NCBI GenBank assembly: GCA_944376265.1
Contig: CALWCD010000006.1
Location: 1-60,514 of the forward strand
Reading direction: 5' to 3'
Length of the DNA stretch: 60,514 nucleotides
Source of the DNA: an uncultured Clostridia bacterium
GTDB lineage: Bacteria > Bacillota > Clostridia > Oscillospirales > Acutalibacteraceae
A model generated the notes under the pieces. That model did not search any database and was not told the origin of the DNA. It worked only from the letters and a program-made list of their open reading frames with translations. How positions within the stretch are numbered: the first letter of the stretch is position 1; each line of letters opens with the position of its first letter. The position numbers and the translations under genes are program-made. Of the stretch, positions 35,970 to 44,395 are shown in pieces.

Positions 35970-36089
35970 AAGGCTCGGAAGGCATCTGGACGGCATTTCC
36001 ACGGCGGCACAGTCCTCAGGGAAACCGGCGCCGGCCAGGGGCAGTTCTCCCCCTTCTTCAGGGAAGGGGCGCAAAACATTAAGAATTAT

Positions 36090-36117
36090 ATTATCAAATT
36101 CTTTTCCCCCATTGCAA
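36090..36117 (-). promoter_or_regulatory. promoter of the GAF-ABC/FtsX/FecR/cyclase operon
   Basis: Minus strand TTGCAA, 16-bp spacer, GATAAT. It gives an untranslated leader of about 280 nt. It lies directly downstream of the LytTR-type repeats. Confidence 0.65.
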
Positions 36118-36123
36118 TACCTG

Positions 36124-36156
36124 TGGCGCAAGCGGTTGTTTTCTGGCGCAAACGGT
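36124..36156 (-). promoter_or_regulatory. LytTR-type direct-repeat binding site
   Basis: TGGCGCAAGCGGT (36124-36136) and TGGCGCAAACGGT (36144-36156) repeat with a 20-bp period. Read on the minus strand they are ACCGTTTGCGCCA and ACCGCTTGCGCCA, close to the LytTR half-site pattern. They end six bases before the -35 of the minus-strand operon promoter, the usual activator position. Confidence 0.65.
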
Positions 36157-36207
36157 CATCACTTCGCTGCTTTCAGGCTGTGGGAAGGGGGTTCCGAGGT
36201 GAGTTGT

Positions 36208-36939
36208 ATGCTCCACGCGGCCATTGTAGACGATCTTCCCGGCGACCGGGAACAGCTTGCTCAGTTTCTCTCCGACTACGGAGAGGAGCGTTCCCTCTCC
36301 TTCCAAGTGGAATGCTTCTCCAGCGGGGAGGCATTCCTGCAGGCTGCCCATCCCGGAAATTTTTCCCTTGTCTTTCTGGACATCCTCATGGGGGGCATTA
36401 ACGGCGTAGAAACCGCCAAAAGGTTCCGCGCCGCAGACCCCCAGGCGCTGCTGGTCTTTGTGACCACAGAGGCGAGCTACGCCCTGGAGGGCTACAATGT
36501 GGAGGCCTCCGGCTTTCTGGTAAAGTCCGCCCCGCCCAGCAGGGAACCCTTTTTCCGGCTGATGGACCGCCTGCAGCCCAAACTCCGTCCCACCTCCCTG
36601 ATCGAGCTGGAGGATGGGGCCTCACGGGTGAAGCTGCCCACAGACTCCCTGCTGTACGCAGACGTGAAAAACCACGACATTACCCTTCACACCATGGACT
36701 CCGCTTTTTCCCTGCGGGGAACCCTGGAACGGCTGAACTCCCAGCTGCCCCAGAACGGCCAGTTTTTCCAGTGCCACCGGGGGGTTATTGTGAACCTGGA
36801 CTGGGTGGACTCGGTGGGAAAACAGGTGATCTCCATGAAAAACGGGGACGTGCTCCCGGTGAGCCGCCGCAGCTACAAGGCCCTGACGGAAGCTCTCACC
36901 GCCCGGAACTTCCAGAGGCTCCGGGAAAAAATGGGGTAA
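36208..36939 (+). CDS. LytTR-family response regulator
   Basis: A 243-residue two-domain regulator. The receiver domain (1-~120) has the acidic pair in AIVDD, the phospho-acceptor Asp in LVFLDILMGGINGVE, the switch Thr in FVTTEASYALEGY and the Lys in FLVKSAP. The C-terminal LytTR DNA-binding domain (~135-240) shows LLYADVKNHDITLHT and FFQCHRGVIVNLDWVDSV. The start at 36208 has GAGG eight bases upstream; the open frame to 36112 is an extension without a ribosome site. No histidine kinase is adjacent. It is divergent from the GAF-ABC operon, and a LytTR-like repeat lies between them, so it probably activates that operon. Confidence 0.9.
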   Translation: MLHAAIVDDLPGDREQLAQFLSDYGEERSLSFQVECFSSGEAFLQAAHPGNFSLVFLDILMGGINGVETAKRFRAADPQALLVFVTTEASYALEGYNVEASGFLVKSAPPSREPFFRLMDRLQPKLRPTSLIELEDGASRVKLPTDSLLYADVKNHDITLHTMDSAFSLRGTLERLNSQLPQNGQFFQCHRGVIVNLDWVDSVGKQVISMKNGDVLPVSRRSYKALTEALTARNFQRLREKMG

Positions 36940-36956
36940 ACCGCCTGGCAGAAACA

Positions 36957-36999
36957 GAAAATCCGGACCGCCGTCCCTGGACAGCAGCCCGGATTTTTT
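36957..36999 (+). terminator. terminator of the LytTR regulator gene
   Basis: AAAATCCGG / CCGGATTTT around a partly paired interior, followed by T. It overlaps the stop of the converging AraC gene. Confidence 0.8.
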
Positions 37000-37789
37000 A
37001 AGTTTTTCCCCGCTGGTATTTCCGGTAGTTCCCCGGGGAAAGCTGTTCCTTCCGTTTGAAGATGAGGCTGAAATAGTTGGCAGACCCGAACCCGCACTCC
37101 TCGGCGATCTGGCAGATGCTTTTGTCCGTGCGCAAAAGCTCTTCCTTGGCTTTGGTCAGCCGCAGGTTCAGCAGGAAGTCCATGGGGGAGCAGTGAAGGT
37201 ACCGGTTGAAATTGTAGATGATGGTGGCCTTGGACACGAAAAAACGGTCTGCCAGGCCGTCCAATGTGAGCCGCTCCTGGTAGTGGGCGTACAGGTGGTC
37301 GATGACCTTCAGCACCAGGGGCGGCACCCGGTGGTCCACTGCCAGGCTGGGCTGGGAGGCCAGATCCACCCGGCTGAGGGCCACCAGGAAATAGGCGAAC
37401 AGCCCTTCCAAAATGTACCGGCCGTACTTGGCGCTGCTGTGGGCTTCCGCCATGTCCCGGAGCAGCTCCAGAAAGACCTGGTTCTGCTGGGGGGACAGTT
37501 TCATCACCCGTAGGGCCCGCTCGTTGAGAACATGAAGCTGGAAGGGGTTGAGGTATTCCGGGCTCACGTCCACGTTATACCGTTGGAAGGGGCCGCCCTC
37601 TGTCTTGTGCATCACGTTGGGCGGGATGACCAGCACGCTGGGGGCCTGGATGTGGTGAAGGGCGTTGGCCAGCAGCAGCTGGCGGCTGCCCTCGTAGATG
37701 TAATAGATCTCGTAATGGGGATGGGAGTGAAGGTCCTGCATGGTCCAGCTGTCGCTGCGCGCCGAGCGTTCCACTTCGATAAAGCTCAT
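36998..37789 (-). CDS. AraC-family transcriptional regulator of the uronate genes
   Basis: A 263-residue regulator. The N-terminal cupin-like sensing domain has HSHPHYEIYYIYEGS; the C-terminal double helix-turn-helix runs from about residue 160 (LTLDGLADRFFVSKATIIYNFNRY and ICQIAEECGFGSANYFSLIFKRKE). It is divergent from uxaB, and the two promoters overlap at their -35 regions, the classic layout of an AraC regulator controlling its neighbour. The inducer is presumably a uronate or a pathway intermediate (inference). Confidence 0.9.
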   Translation of the reverse strand: MSFIEVERSARSDSWTMQDLHSHPHYEIYYIYEGSRQLLLANALHHIQAPSVLVIPPNVMHKTEGGPFQRYNVDVSPEYLNPFQLHVLNERALRVMKLSPQQNQVFLELLRDMAEAHSSAKYGRYILEGLFAYFLVALSRVDLASQPSLAVDHRVPPLVLKVIDHLYAHYQERLTLDGLADRFFVSKATIIYNFNRYLHCSPMDFLLNLRLTKAKEELLRTDKSICQIAEECGFGSANYFSLIFKRKEQLSPGNYRKYQRGKT

Positions 37790-37829
37790 TTCCCCTTGCC
37801 CCTTTCAAATAAATATGTAATTTAGGGGG

Positions 37830-37858
37830 ATTTTAACATATATCGCATTGAAAATCAA
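37830..37858 (-). promoter_or_regulatory. promoter of the AraC regulator gene
   Basis: Minus strand TTGATT, 17-bp spacer, TAAAAT. The -35 overlaps the -35 of the uxaBAC promoter. Confidence 0.78.
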
Positions 37859-37877
37859 CAAGGTTCGCCGCTATAAT
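37848..37877 (+). promoter_or_regulatory. promoter of uxaBAC
   Basis: TTGAAA, 18-bp spacer, TATAAT, 59 bases before the uxaB start. Confidence 0.75.
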
Positions 37878-37935
37878 GAAGGGGAAATCACAAGGCGGGC
37901 GCCGGGCTCCGGTCCCAGATTCAGGAGGTTCCCTC

Positions 37936-39309
37936 ATGGTAAAAGTTTTGCAGTACGGACAAGGCAATTTTCTCCGCACCTTCGTGGACGCTTATTTCCA
38001 CACCCTGAAAGCCGAGGGCATGGAGGTGGAGGTCACCGCTGTGACCGCCATCCCCGGGGAAAACCTGGAGGCGTTCCGCCGCCAGGACAACCGGTATCAC
38101 ATTGTGCTCCGTGGCGCCCAGAACGGCCTGCCGGTGGAGGACGTGTATGAGATTGGCTCTCTCAGCCAGGTGATCGACCCCTTCCTGGACCCGGAAAGCT
38201 ACTACGCTCTGGCCGCAGACCCCGACCTGAAACTGGTTGTCTCCAACACCACGGAGGCGGGCATCTGCTTCCACGACACCGACACCCAGCAGGGGTTTGA
38301 GACCGTCACCTTCCCGGCCAAAGTCACCCAGTTCCTCTACCGCCGGTTCCAGGCGGGGCTTCCCGGGGTGTACTTCCTGCCGGTGGAGTTGATCGACAAC
38401 AACGCTGACGAATTGAAGCGCTGCGTGGACCAGTACATCTCCCTGTGGGGTCTGCCGGAGGAGTTCCGGGCCTGGAACGACAGCCAGAACTTCTACTGCA
38501 ACACCCTGGTGGACCGGATTGTATCCGGGTACCCCCGGGACGAGGCGACAAAGGTCCATCTCACCCAGCTCATCGGGGAGGAGGACGCCCTCATGGCGGT
38601 GGGCGAGCCCTTCGGCCTGTGGGTGGTCCAGCAGAAGGGGGACATCGCCCAGTACATTCCCCAGGGGCATCACCACATCGACGTGATCCTTTCGGAGGAT
38701 ATCGGCTACTACAAGAAGCGGAAGGTGCGGGTGCTCAACGGCAGCCACACCAACCTGGTGCCCGCCGGCCTGTGGGAGGGCCAGACCACAGTGTACGACT
38801 GCATGAAACACCCGAAGCTCCGGGCCTTTCTGCTGGAGACCCTGGACCAGGAGATTGTCCCCTTTGTGTCCGACGACCTTGCCGCCACCAAGGAATTCTC
38901 CGACAGCGTGCTGGACCGGTTTGAGAACCCCTACCTGAACCACCAGCTCACCTCCATTTTGCTCAACAGCGTGTCCAAGTGGCGTGCCAGGGACCTGCCT
39001 TCTTTCCAGGACTACTACCGGAAAAACGGCTGCATCCCGCCCCACCTGACCAAGGGTTTTGCCTATCTGGTGAAGCTGTATCAGGGGGCCCGCAAAGGGG
39101 AGAACGGGTATGTCACCTCCCTGCCCGGACGGGAGATTCCCCTGGCGGACGACCTGTGCTATCTGACCTACTTTGAAAACGGCGGCACTGTGGCCTCCTT
39201 TATGGCGGACGAGACCGCCTGGGGCGAGGACCTGACCCGCTACGAAGGGTTCCTGCCCCAAGTGGAAGCCTGCTTGGAGATCCTGGAAGGAGGCGGCAGC
39301 CTGTTATGA
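37936..39309 (+). CDS. uxaB: Tagaturonate reductase (altronate oxidoreductase)
   Basis: A 457-residue NAD-dependent enzyme of the long-chain mannitol dehydrogenase family that reduces tagaturonate to altronate. It begins VKVLQYGQGNFLRTFVDAYF (the nucleotide-binding G-x-G-N-F-x-R motif), continues with VVSNTTEAGI and the catalytic-region motif KVRVLNGSHTNLVPAG. The start at 37936 follows TCAGGAGGTT; an earlier in-frame ATG (37876) lies on the -10 and is rejected. First gene of uxaB-uxaA-uxaC, with an ATGA overlap to uxaA. A fructuronate reductase (UxuB) is the alternative, but pairing with UxaA favours UxaB. Confidence 0.9.
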   Translation: MVKVLQYGQGNFLRTFVDAYFHTLKAEGMEVEVTAVTAIPGENLEAFRRQDNRYHIVLRGAQNGLPVEDVYEIGSLSQVIDPFLDPESYYALAADPDLKLVVSNTTEAGICFHDTDTQQGFETVTFPAKVTQFLYRRFQAGLPGVYFLPVELIDNNADELKRCVDQYISLWGLPEEFRAWNDSQNFYCNTLVDRIVSGYPRDEATKVHLTQLIGEEDALMAVGEPFGLWVVQQKGDIAQYIPQGHHHIDVILSEDIGYYKKRKVRVLNGSHTNLVPAGLWEGQTTVYDCMKHPKLRAFLLETLDQEIVPFVSDDLAATKEFSDSVLDRFENPYLNHQLTSILLNSVSKWRARDLPSFQDYYRKNGCIPPHLTKGFAYLVKLYQGARKGENGYVTSLPGREIPLADDLCYLTYFENGGTVASFMADETAWGEDLTRYEGFLPQVEACLEILEGGGSLL

Positions 39310-40706
39310 GTCCGCTTAAAATCCACGAAAAGGACAATGTGGCCGTTCAGCTGGAACAGACAGAGACCATCCCCGCCGGGCACAAGGCGGCCCTAGAGCC
39401 CATCAAGCAGGGGGAATTTGTGATCAAATACGGGGAGATTATCGGCCGGGCCACCCGGGACATCCAGCCGGGGGAGTGGGTCCACACCCACAACCTGCGG
39501 TCCCATCTGGACGAAAACGCCGAGTACCATTACCACTACCAGGACTGCTCCCTGCCCCCGGAAGAGGGCTGGTTTCTAGGGTATCCCCGGTCCTGGGGCC
39601 GGGCAGGCATCCGCAATGAGATTTACATCCTGCCCACTGTGGGGTGCGTCAACTCCGTATGCAAACAGCTGGAACGCCAGGCCCAGGAGCTGGTCACCGG
39701 CTCGATTGACGGCATTTTCACCCTGCCCCACCAGTTCGGCTGCTCCCAGCTGGGGTCCGACGGGGAGAACATTAAAAAGCTGCTGTGCGGCGCCGCCTGC
39801 AACCCCAACGCCACCTTTGTGCTGTTTGTGGGGCTGGGGTGCGAAAACAACTCCCTGGGCGGGGTAAAGGCGGCCATGGAACCCCTTCGCCAGGAGGGCG
39901 TGGCCTACTTCAACTGCCAGGACGTGGAGGACGAGCTTGCCTACGGCATGGAGATCCTCCGGGACTTCGCCCGGCAGGCCAAGGACCTGCAGCGGGAACG
40001 GGTGCCCCTTTCCCAGCTGTGCATCGGCTTGAAGTGCGGCGGCTCCGACGGCTACTCCGGGCTGACCGCCAACCCTCTGGTGGGGAAAATCACCGACCGG
40101 GTGGTGGCGGCTGGAGGCAGCGCGGTGCTCACCGAGGTGCCGGAGATGTTCGGCGCGGAACAGCTGCTCATGGACCGGTGCGCGAGCCAGGATGTGTTTG
40201 AAGCCTACCGGGATATGATTCTCCGGTTCAAGCAGTATTACCTGGACAACGGCTTCCCGGTGTACGAGAACCCCAGCCCCGGCAACAAGGCGGGAGGCAT
40301 CACCACCCTGGAGGAGAAATCCCTGGGGTGCGTGAAAAAGGGAGGCAGCTCCCCCATTGTGGACGTGATCCGCTACGGGGAGCAGGTGAAGCGCCAGGGG
40401 CTCACCGCTTTGGAAGGCCCGGGCAACGACCTGATCTCCGCTTCTGCTCTGGCGGCCGCCGGATGTCAGATGGTGCTGTTCACCACCGGCCGGGGCACGC
40501 CGTTCTCCACCTTTGTACCCACCATGAAGATCGCCACCAACACCCCCCTTGCGGAGCGGAAGGACCGGTGGATCGACTTCAACGCCTACACTGCCGACGC
40601 CGACGGCCTGTACCAGCGGGTGCTGGACGCCGCCAGCGGGGAATACCGCTGCAAAAGCGAAGGCATGCGGGAGATCGCCTTTCACAAAACAGGGGTCACC
40701 CTGTAA
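39306..40706 (+). CDS. uxaA: Altronate dehydratase
   Basis: A 466-residue dehydratase converting D-altronate to 2-keto-3-deoxygluconate. The N-terminal SAF domain (IHEKDNVAVQLEQTETIPAGHKAAL) is joined to the C-terminal UxaA domain with GYPRSWGRAGIRNEIYILPTVGCVN, GLKCGGSDGYSGLTANPLVG and LFTTGRGTPFSTFVPTMKIATNT. Its length is close to the E. coli enzyme (495). The start overlaps the uxaB stop and has GGAAGGAGG upstream. Confidence 0.93.
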   Translation: MSPLKIHEKDNVAVQLEQTETIPAGHKAALEPIKQGEFVIKYGEIIGRATRDIQPGEWVHTHNLRSHLDENAEYHYHYQDCSLPPEEGWFLGYPRSWGRAGIRNEIYILPTVGCVNSVCKQLERQAQELVTGSIDGIFTLPHQFGCSQLGSDGENIKKLLCGAACNPNATFVLFVGLGCENNSLGGVKAAMEPLRQEGVAYFNCQDVEDELAYGMEILRDFARQAKDLQRERVPLSQLCIGLKCGGSDGYSGLTANPLVGKITDRVVAAGGSAVLTEVPEMFGAEQLLMDRCASQDVFEAYRDMILRFKQYYLDNGFPVYENPSPGNKAGGITTLEEKSLGCVKKGGSSPIVDVIRYGEQVKRQGLTALEGPGNDLISASALAAAGCQMVLFTTGRGTPFSTFVPTMKIATNTPLAERKDRWIDFNAYTADADGLYQRVLDAASGEYRCKSEGMREIAFHKTGVTL

Positions 40707-40735
40707 CATAGATTTCAGAAACGGAGGAGCTACCT

Positions 40736-42112
40736 ATGAGCTACATTCAAGACAACTTCCTGCTGACCACCAAGACCGCGGAGCGGCTGTACAACCACTA
40801 CGCCAAGGACATGCCTATTTTCGACTACCACTGCCACCTGCCCGAGAGCATGATTCTGGAGAACCGGCCCTTTGAGGACCTGTGGGAGCTGTGGCTCTCC
40901 GGAGACCACTACAAGTGGCGCCTGCTGCGCAACTACGGGGTGAAAGAGGAGCTGATCACCGGGAACGCCTCCCACAAAGAGAAGCTGCTGACCTACTGCA
41001 AGGTGCTGGGCACCGCCTTCGGCAACCCCCTGTACCACTGGTCCCAGCTGGAGCTGAAGGCCTTCTTCGACTGCGACCTGGAGATCAACGAGCAGAACGC
41101 CGAGGAGATCTGGGAGAACTGCAACCGGTACATCAAAGAGCATGAGCTCACCCCCCAGAAGGTGATCGAGAGTTCCAACGTGGCCCATGTGTTCACCACC
41201 AACGAGGCTTTCGACGACCTGGAGGTCTTTGAGAAGATTGCCCAGAAGGGGTACAAGTTCCAGGTGACTCCCGCGTTCCGGGCGGACAAGATTATGAACA
41301 TCGAGGACGAGAACTACCTGACCTTCGTGGGCAAGCTGGGAGACGTTCCCACCCTGGACGTGCTGGAGGAGAAGATCCGGGAGCGCCTGGCCGCGTTTAT
41401 CGCCCACGGCACCAAGGCCTGCGACATTGCCGTGCAGCGGGTGTGCCCTGTGGCCAGCCGCGAGGAAGCTCAGGCCGTTTACGCCAAGCGGATGAACGGC
41501 GAAACTCTCACCCAGGAGGAGCAGGACGCGTTCAAGGGATACCTCACCTATTTCCTGTTCAAGCTCTACGCCCAAAACTCCCTGGTGACCGAGCTGCACA
41601 TGGGAGCCATGCGGAACAACAACACGGTGATGCGTCAGGCCATCGGCCTGGACACCGGCTACGACAGCATTGGCCAGGACGACAGCATCCAGAACCTGTC
41701 CCGGCTGTTTGACCGGCTCCACACCGAGGGCACCCTGCCCAAGACCATTGTGTTCAACCTCCATCCCAAGATGAACATGGAGCTGATGACCCTCATCGGC
41801 TGCTTCCAGAGCGAAGAGGCCCGGGGCAAGATGCAGTGGGGCGCCGCCTGGTGGTTCCTGGACAACCAGGAGGGCATGGAACAGCACCTGAAGGACCTGA
41901 CCGCCACCGGTCACCTGGGCGCCTTCCTGGGCATGCTCACCGACAGCCGTTCCTTCATCTCCTACCCCCGGCACCACTACTTCCGCCGCATTCTCTGCTC
42001 CTTCCTGGGGGCAAAGATGGAGCGGGGCGAGATGACCGCCGACGAGGCCTTTGTAGGCAAGGTGGTCCAGGACGTGTGCTACAACAACGCCGCCGCTTAT
42101 TTCGGTGTCTAA
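40736..42112 (+). CDS. uxaC: Uronate (glucuronate/galacturonate) isomerase
   Basis: A 458-residue isomerase that interconverts D-glucuronate/D-fructuronate and D-galacturonate/D-tagaturonate. The amidohydrolase-like barrel shows FDYHCHLPES (metal His-x-His), VTPAFRADK, TELHMGAMRNNNT, and the C-terminal LTDSRSFISYPRHHYFRRILC. CGGAGGAGCTACCT precedes the ATG. It is last in the operon before a strong terminator. It could receive glucuronate from UidA. Confidence 0.95.
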   Translation: MSYIQDNFLLTTKTAERLYNHYAKDMPIFDYHCHLPESMILENRPFEDLWELWLSGDHYKWRLLRNYGVKEELITGNASHKEKLLTYCKVLGTAFGNPLYHWSQLELKAFFDCDLEINEQNAEEIWENCNRYIKEHELTPQKVIESSNVAHVFTTNEAFDDLEVFEKIAQKGYKFQVTPAFRADKIMNIEDENYLTFVGKLGDVPTLDVLEEKIRERLAAFIAHGTKACDIAVQRVCPVASREEAQAVYAKRMNGETLTQEEQDAFKGYLTYFLFKLYAQNSLVTELHMGAMRNNNTVMRQAIGLDTGYDSIGQDDSIQNLSRLFDRLHTEGTLPKTIVFNLHPKMNMELMTLIGCFQSEEARGKMQWGAAWWFLDNQEGMEQHLKDLTATGHLGAFLGMLTDSRSFISYPRHHYFRRILCSFLGAKMERGEMTADEAFVGKVVQDVCYNNAAAYFGV

Positions 42113-42125
42113 CTTATTGCAAAAC

Positions 42126-42161
42126 AAAGAGAGAGCCGGGCAGCCAGCTCTCTCTTTTTTT
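42126..42161. terminator. bidirectional terminator after uxaC
   Basis: AAAGAGAGAGC / GCTCTCTCTTT with T7 on the plus side and TTTGTTTTG on the minus side. It separates uxaC from the converging GH31 remnant. Confidence 0.9.
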
Positions 42162-42178
42162 GTGGGGAAACCTTGTTG

Positions 42179-43846
42179 TTAGAAGGAAAGCGCAGCCGTG
42201 TCCTCCCCTTCCAGGGTGACGGTCTGCTCTCTGCCCCCCAGCACCACGTGGTAGGTCTGTGTCTGGGGCATGCCCTGATAGGAACCCTTCCGGGGCCCGA
42301 TGGTCAAGGTGCGGGAGGCCTCTTCCCACCGGAGAGGTGTCTCCGTGAAGGCGCCCTGCTCGTAGCGGTAAGAGTCCCCTTCGTCGTCGTAGAGGACAAA
42401 GCTGCCGTCCCCTCCGGGATAGACCCTCAGAGTCAGCTCTGGGTGAAGGTCCTGGGCGGGGTATTCCACCGCCGGACCCAGGGGCAGAATGGAGCCCGCC
42501 TTCACGTACAGGGGGATCTTCTCCAGAGGGGCATCCGCTTTCAGCGTGCGCCCACCCTGATAGAAGGCGCCGGTCCAGAAATCGTACCAGCCGCAGCCGG
42601 CGGGCAGGTAGACGGTCCTGGTCTTTTCCACCCCTTCCAGAGGCTTGGAGCCTGCCCCATAGTACATGGGTTCCGTCACCGGGCACACCAGCAAAGAGGG
42701 CCCCAGCAGGAACTGGTCCCCTGCGTCCAGACAGGCAGGGTCGTGAGGGAAGGCCAGGCCCAGGGGCTTTAGGAAGGTGTCGTTTCGCCGGGTGACCGCG
42801 GCGGCCTGGGAGTAGAGATAGGGCAGCAGCTCCATGCGCAGCCGGATAAACTTGGCAATCACGTCGTAGAAGGGGGTGCCCTCCTCTCCGAAGTTCCAGA
42901 TCTCCCGGTTGGTGTCCGCCCCGTGGGAGCGCATCATGGGCAGGAAGGTGCCCAGCTGGAGCCACCGGGTGTAAAGCTCCCGATAGCCCAGGTCCTGACT
43001 GCCCTGAAGGTATTCCCCGGTGCGGAACCAGTCCTCCCCGGGAGCGGCAAAGAAGCCTCCGATATCCAGGCTCCAGTAGGGTTCCCCGGCAGCGGAGAAG
43101 TTCTGCCCCTCGGGGACCTGGCGCTTCAGCGTCTCCCAGTTGGAACCGATATCCCCGGACCAGGTGACGGTGGCGTACCGGTGCTGGCCCGCGAAAGAGG
43201 AACGGGTCAGGTTTACCACCCGCTTTTCCTCCGTCTCCCCACGCTGGCCTTCGTAGATGCCCCGGGAATGGCACAGGGAGTAGGCCATCCACTCCCCGCC
43301 GTCCAGATAGGTCTTGGCGGCGTTTGTGGCGATTTCCGCCCGCCGGTGGGGCACCGGCCGCTGGGTAAAGCCGATCCAGTCCGCCTCGAAGGGCTCGGTG
43401 CAGTCACACCACCAGGCGTCCACCCCGTGGCGGAAGATTCCCTCCTTGGCCTGGTTCCAGTACATGTCCCGGGCCGCTTTGCTGAAAGCGTTGTAGGTGG
43501 AGCGGTTTCCCAGCAGGTGGCCGGCTTCCAGAAGCTCCTTCTGGTTCTCCCCCATGCCGTTCAGGTTGGGCCAGATGGACACCATCAGCGGGGCATAGAG
43601 CTGGTGGAGCCGGGCCATCATGGCGTCGGGGTCGGGATAGCGGGCCGGGTCGAAGGACTTCTGCCCCCACAAGCCGGGTTCCCAAGACTGCCAGTCCTGG
43701 ATGATGAAGCTGAGAGGCACCTTCCGCCGGCGGTATTCCTCCACGGTGGCGATCAGCTCCTGGGCGGACTGGTAGTGCTCCCGGGACTGGCCGTAGCCGT
43801 AGGCCCACTTGGGCAGCAGGGGCGCGCTGCCTGTAAGCTTCCGGTA
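42179..43846 (-). pseudogene. 5'-truncated GH31 alpha-glycosidase (alpha-xylosidase-like)
   Basis: About 556 codons of a GH31 enzyme remain. Family homology runs from YRKLTGSAPLLPKWAYGYGQSREHYQ to the C-terminus and includes the catalytic Asp in AWWCDCTEPFEADW and the acid/base region TWSGDIGSNWETL. Immediately upstream of YRKLTG the frame hits TGA (43847-43849), and the N-terminal ~200 residues expected for GH31 (N-terminal beta-sandwich) are absent. The first in-frame GTG is at 43744. The lost 5' end meets a truncated AraC gene on the other strand. The WxDxTEP form of the nucleophile motif suggests an alpha-xylosidase-type subfamily, but this is a guess. Probably not functional. Confidence 0.82.
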
Positions 43847-44342
43847 TCAGGAACTGGTGGAAGCGTTCCAGAAATGCGTAGAACTTATCCGCAAAAAGGA
43901 GCCTGGCTGGGAATTCCCTCTGGAACGGGAGCTGCTGTCCATGCTGGAGGCCTACCGGAAACACGGCCACCTTTTGGAGACCAAAGCCTTTCCCCGCAGC
44001 CCCCAGTCTCAGGCGGTAAAAGAGAGCATAGCCTTTATGGGGCGCGCGCTGGGGCAGGACCTGACCCTGCGCCAGCTGGCGGAACAGGCGGCTCTTTCTC
44101 CCTCTCACTATATTCGGGTATTCCGCCGCTACACCGGGCAGACGCCCTTTGCCTTCTTAACGGACCTGCGCATGGATGAGGCAGCCCGCTGTCTGCGCCA
44201 GGCCATGACGGTGAGCGAAACGGCGCAGCAGGTGGGTGTGCCCAACTTGAGCTATTTCATCCGGCTGTTCCGGGAGAAATACGGAAAGACACCGAAGCAG
44301 TTTCAGATGGAACAGGCCGGGGAAAAGACCCGGAACATGTAA
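43841..44342 (+). pseudogene. 5'-truncated AraC-family regulator
   Basis: About 167 codons of an AraC/XylS regulator: a linker region (RYQELVEAFQKCVELIRKKE) and the full double helix-turn-helix (LTLRQLAEQAALSPSHYIRVFRRYTGQTPF and VSETAQQVGVPNLSYFIRLFREKYGKTPKQF). The N-terminal sensing domain is missing. The open frame can be read back to an ATG at 43809, but those residues are antisense to GH31 and have no family likeness. The head-to-head truncation with GH31 implies one deletion took both 5' ends and the shared promoter region. Confidence 0.8.
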
Positions 44343-44377
44343 CAGGGATGCCGCGCTTTCACGGCATCCCTGTTTTG
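44341..44377 (+). terminator. terminator after the AraC remnant
   Basis: AACAGGGATGCCG / CGGCATCCCTGTT, a perfect 13-bp stem followed by TTTG. Confidence 0.8.
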
Positions 44378-44395
44378 CTGGGAGCACTGTCACAT

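Noticed and set aside
35803-36079. N-terminal extension of the GAF-ABC protein to 36079
   Set aside because: The ATG would be nearly leaderless without a ribosome site, the 92 extra residues have no domain character, and AAGGGGGACG sits before the ATG at 35803.
43835-43840. HindIII site as proof of a cloning artefact at the GH31/AraC join
   Set aside because: AAGCTT also fits the GH31 codons for Lys-Leu in YRKLTG, and family likeness continues two codons beyond it, so the site alone proves nothing; an artefact remains possible.
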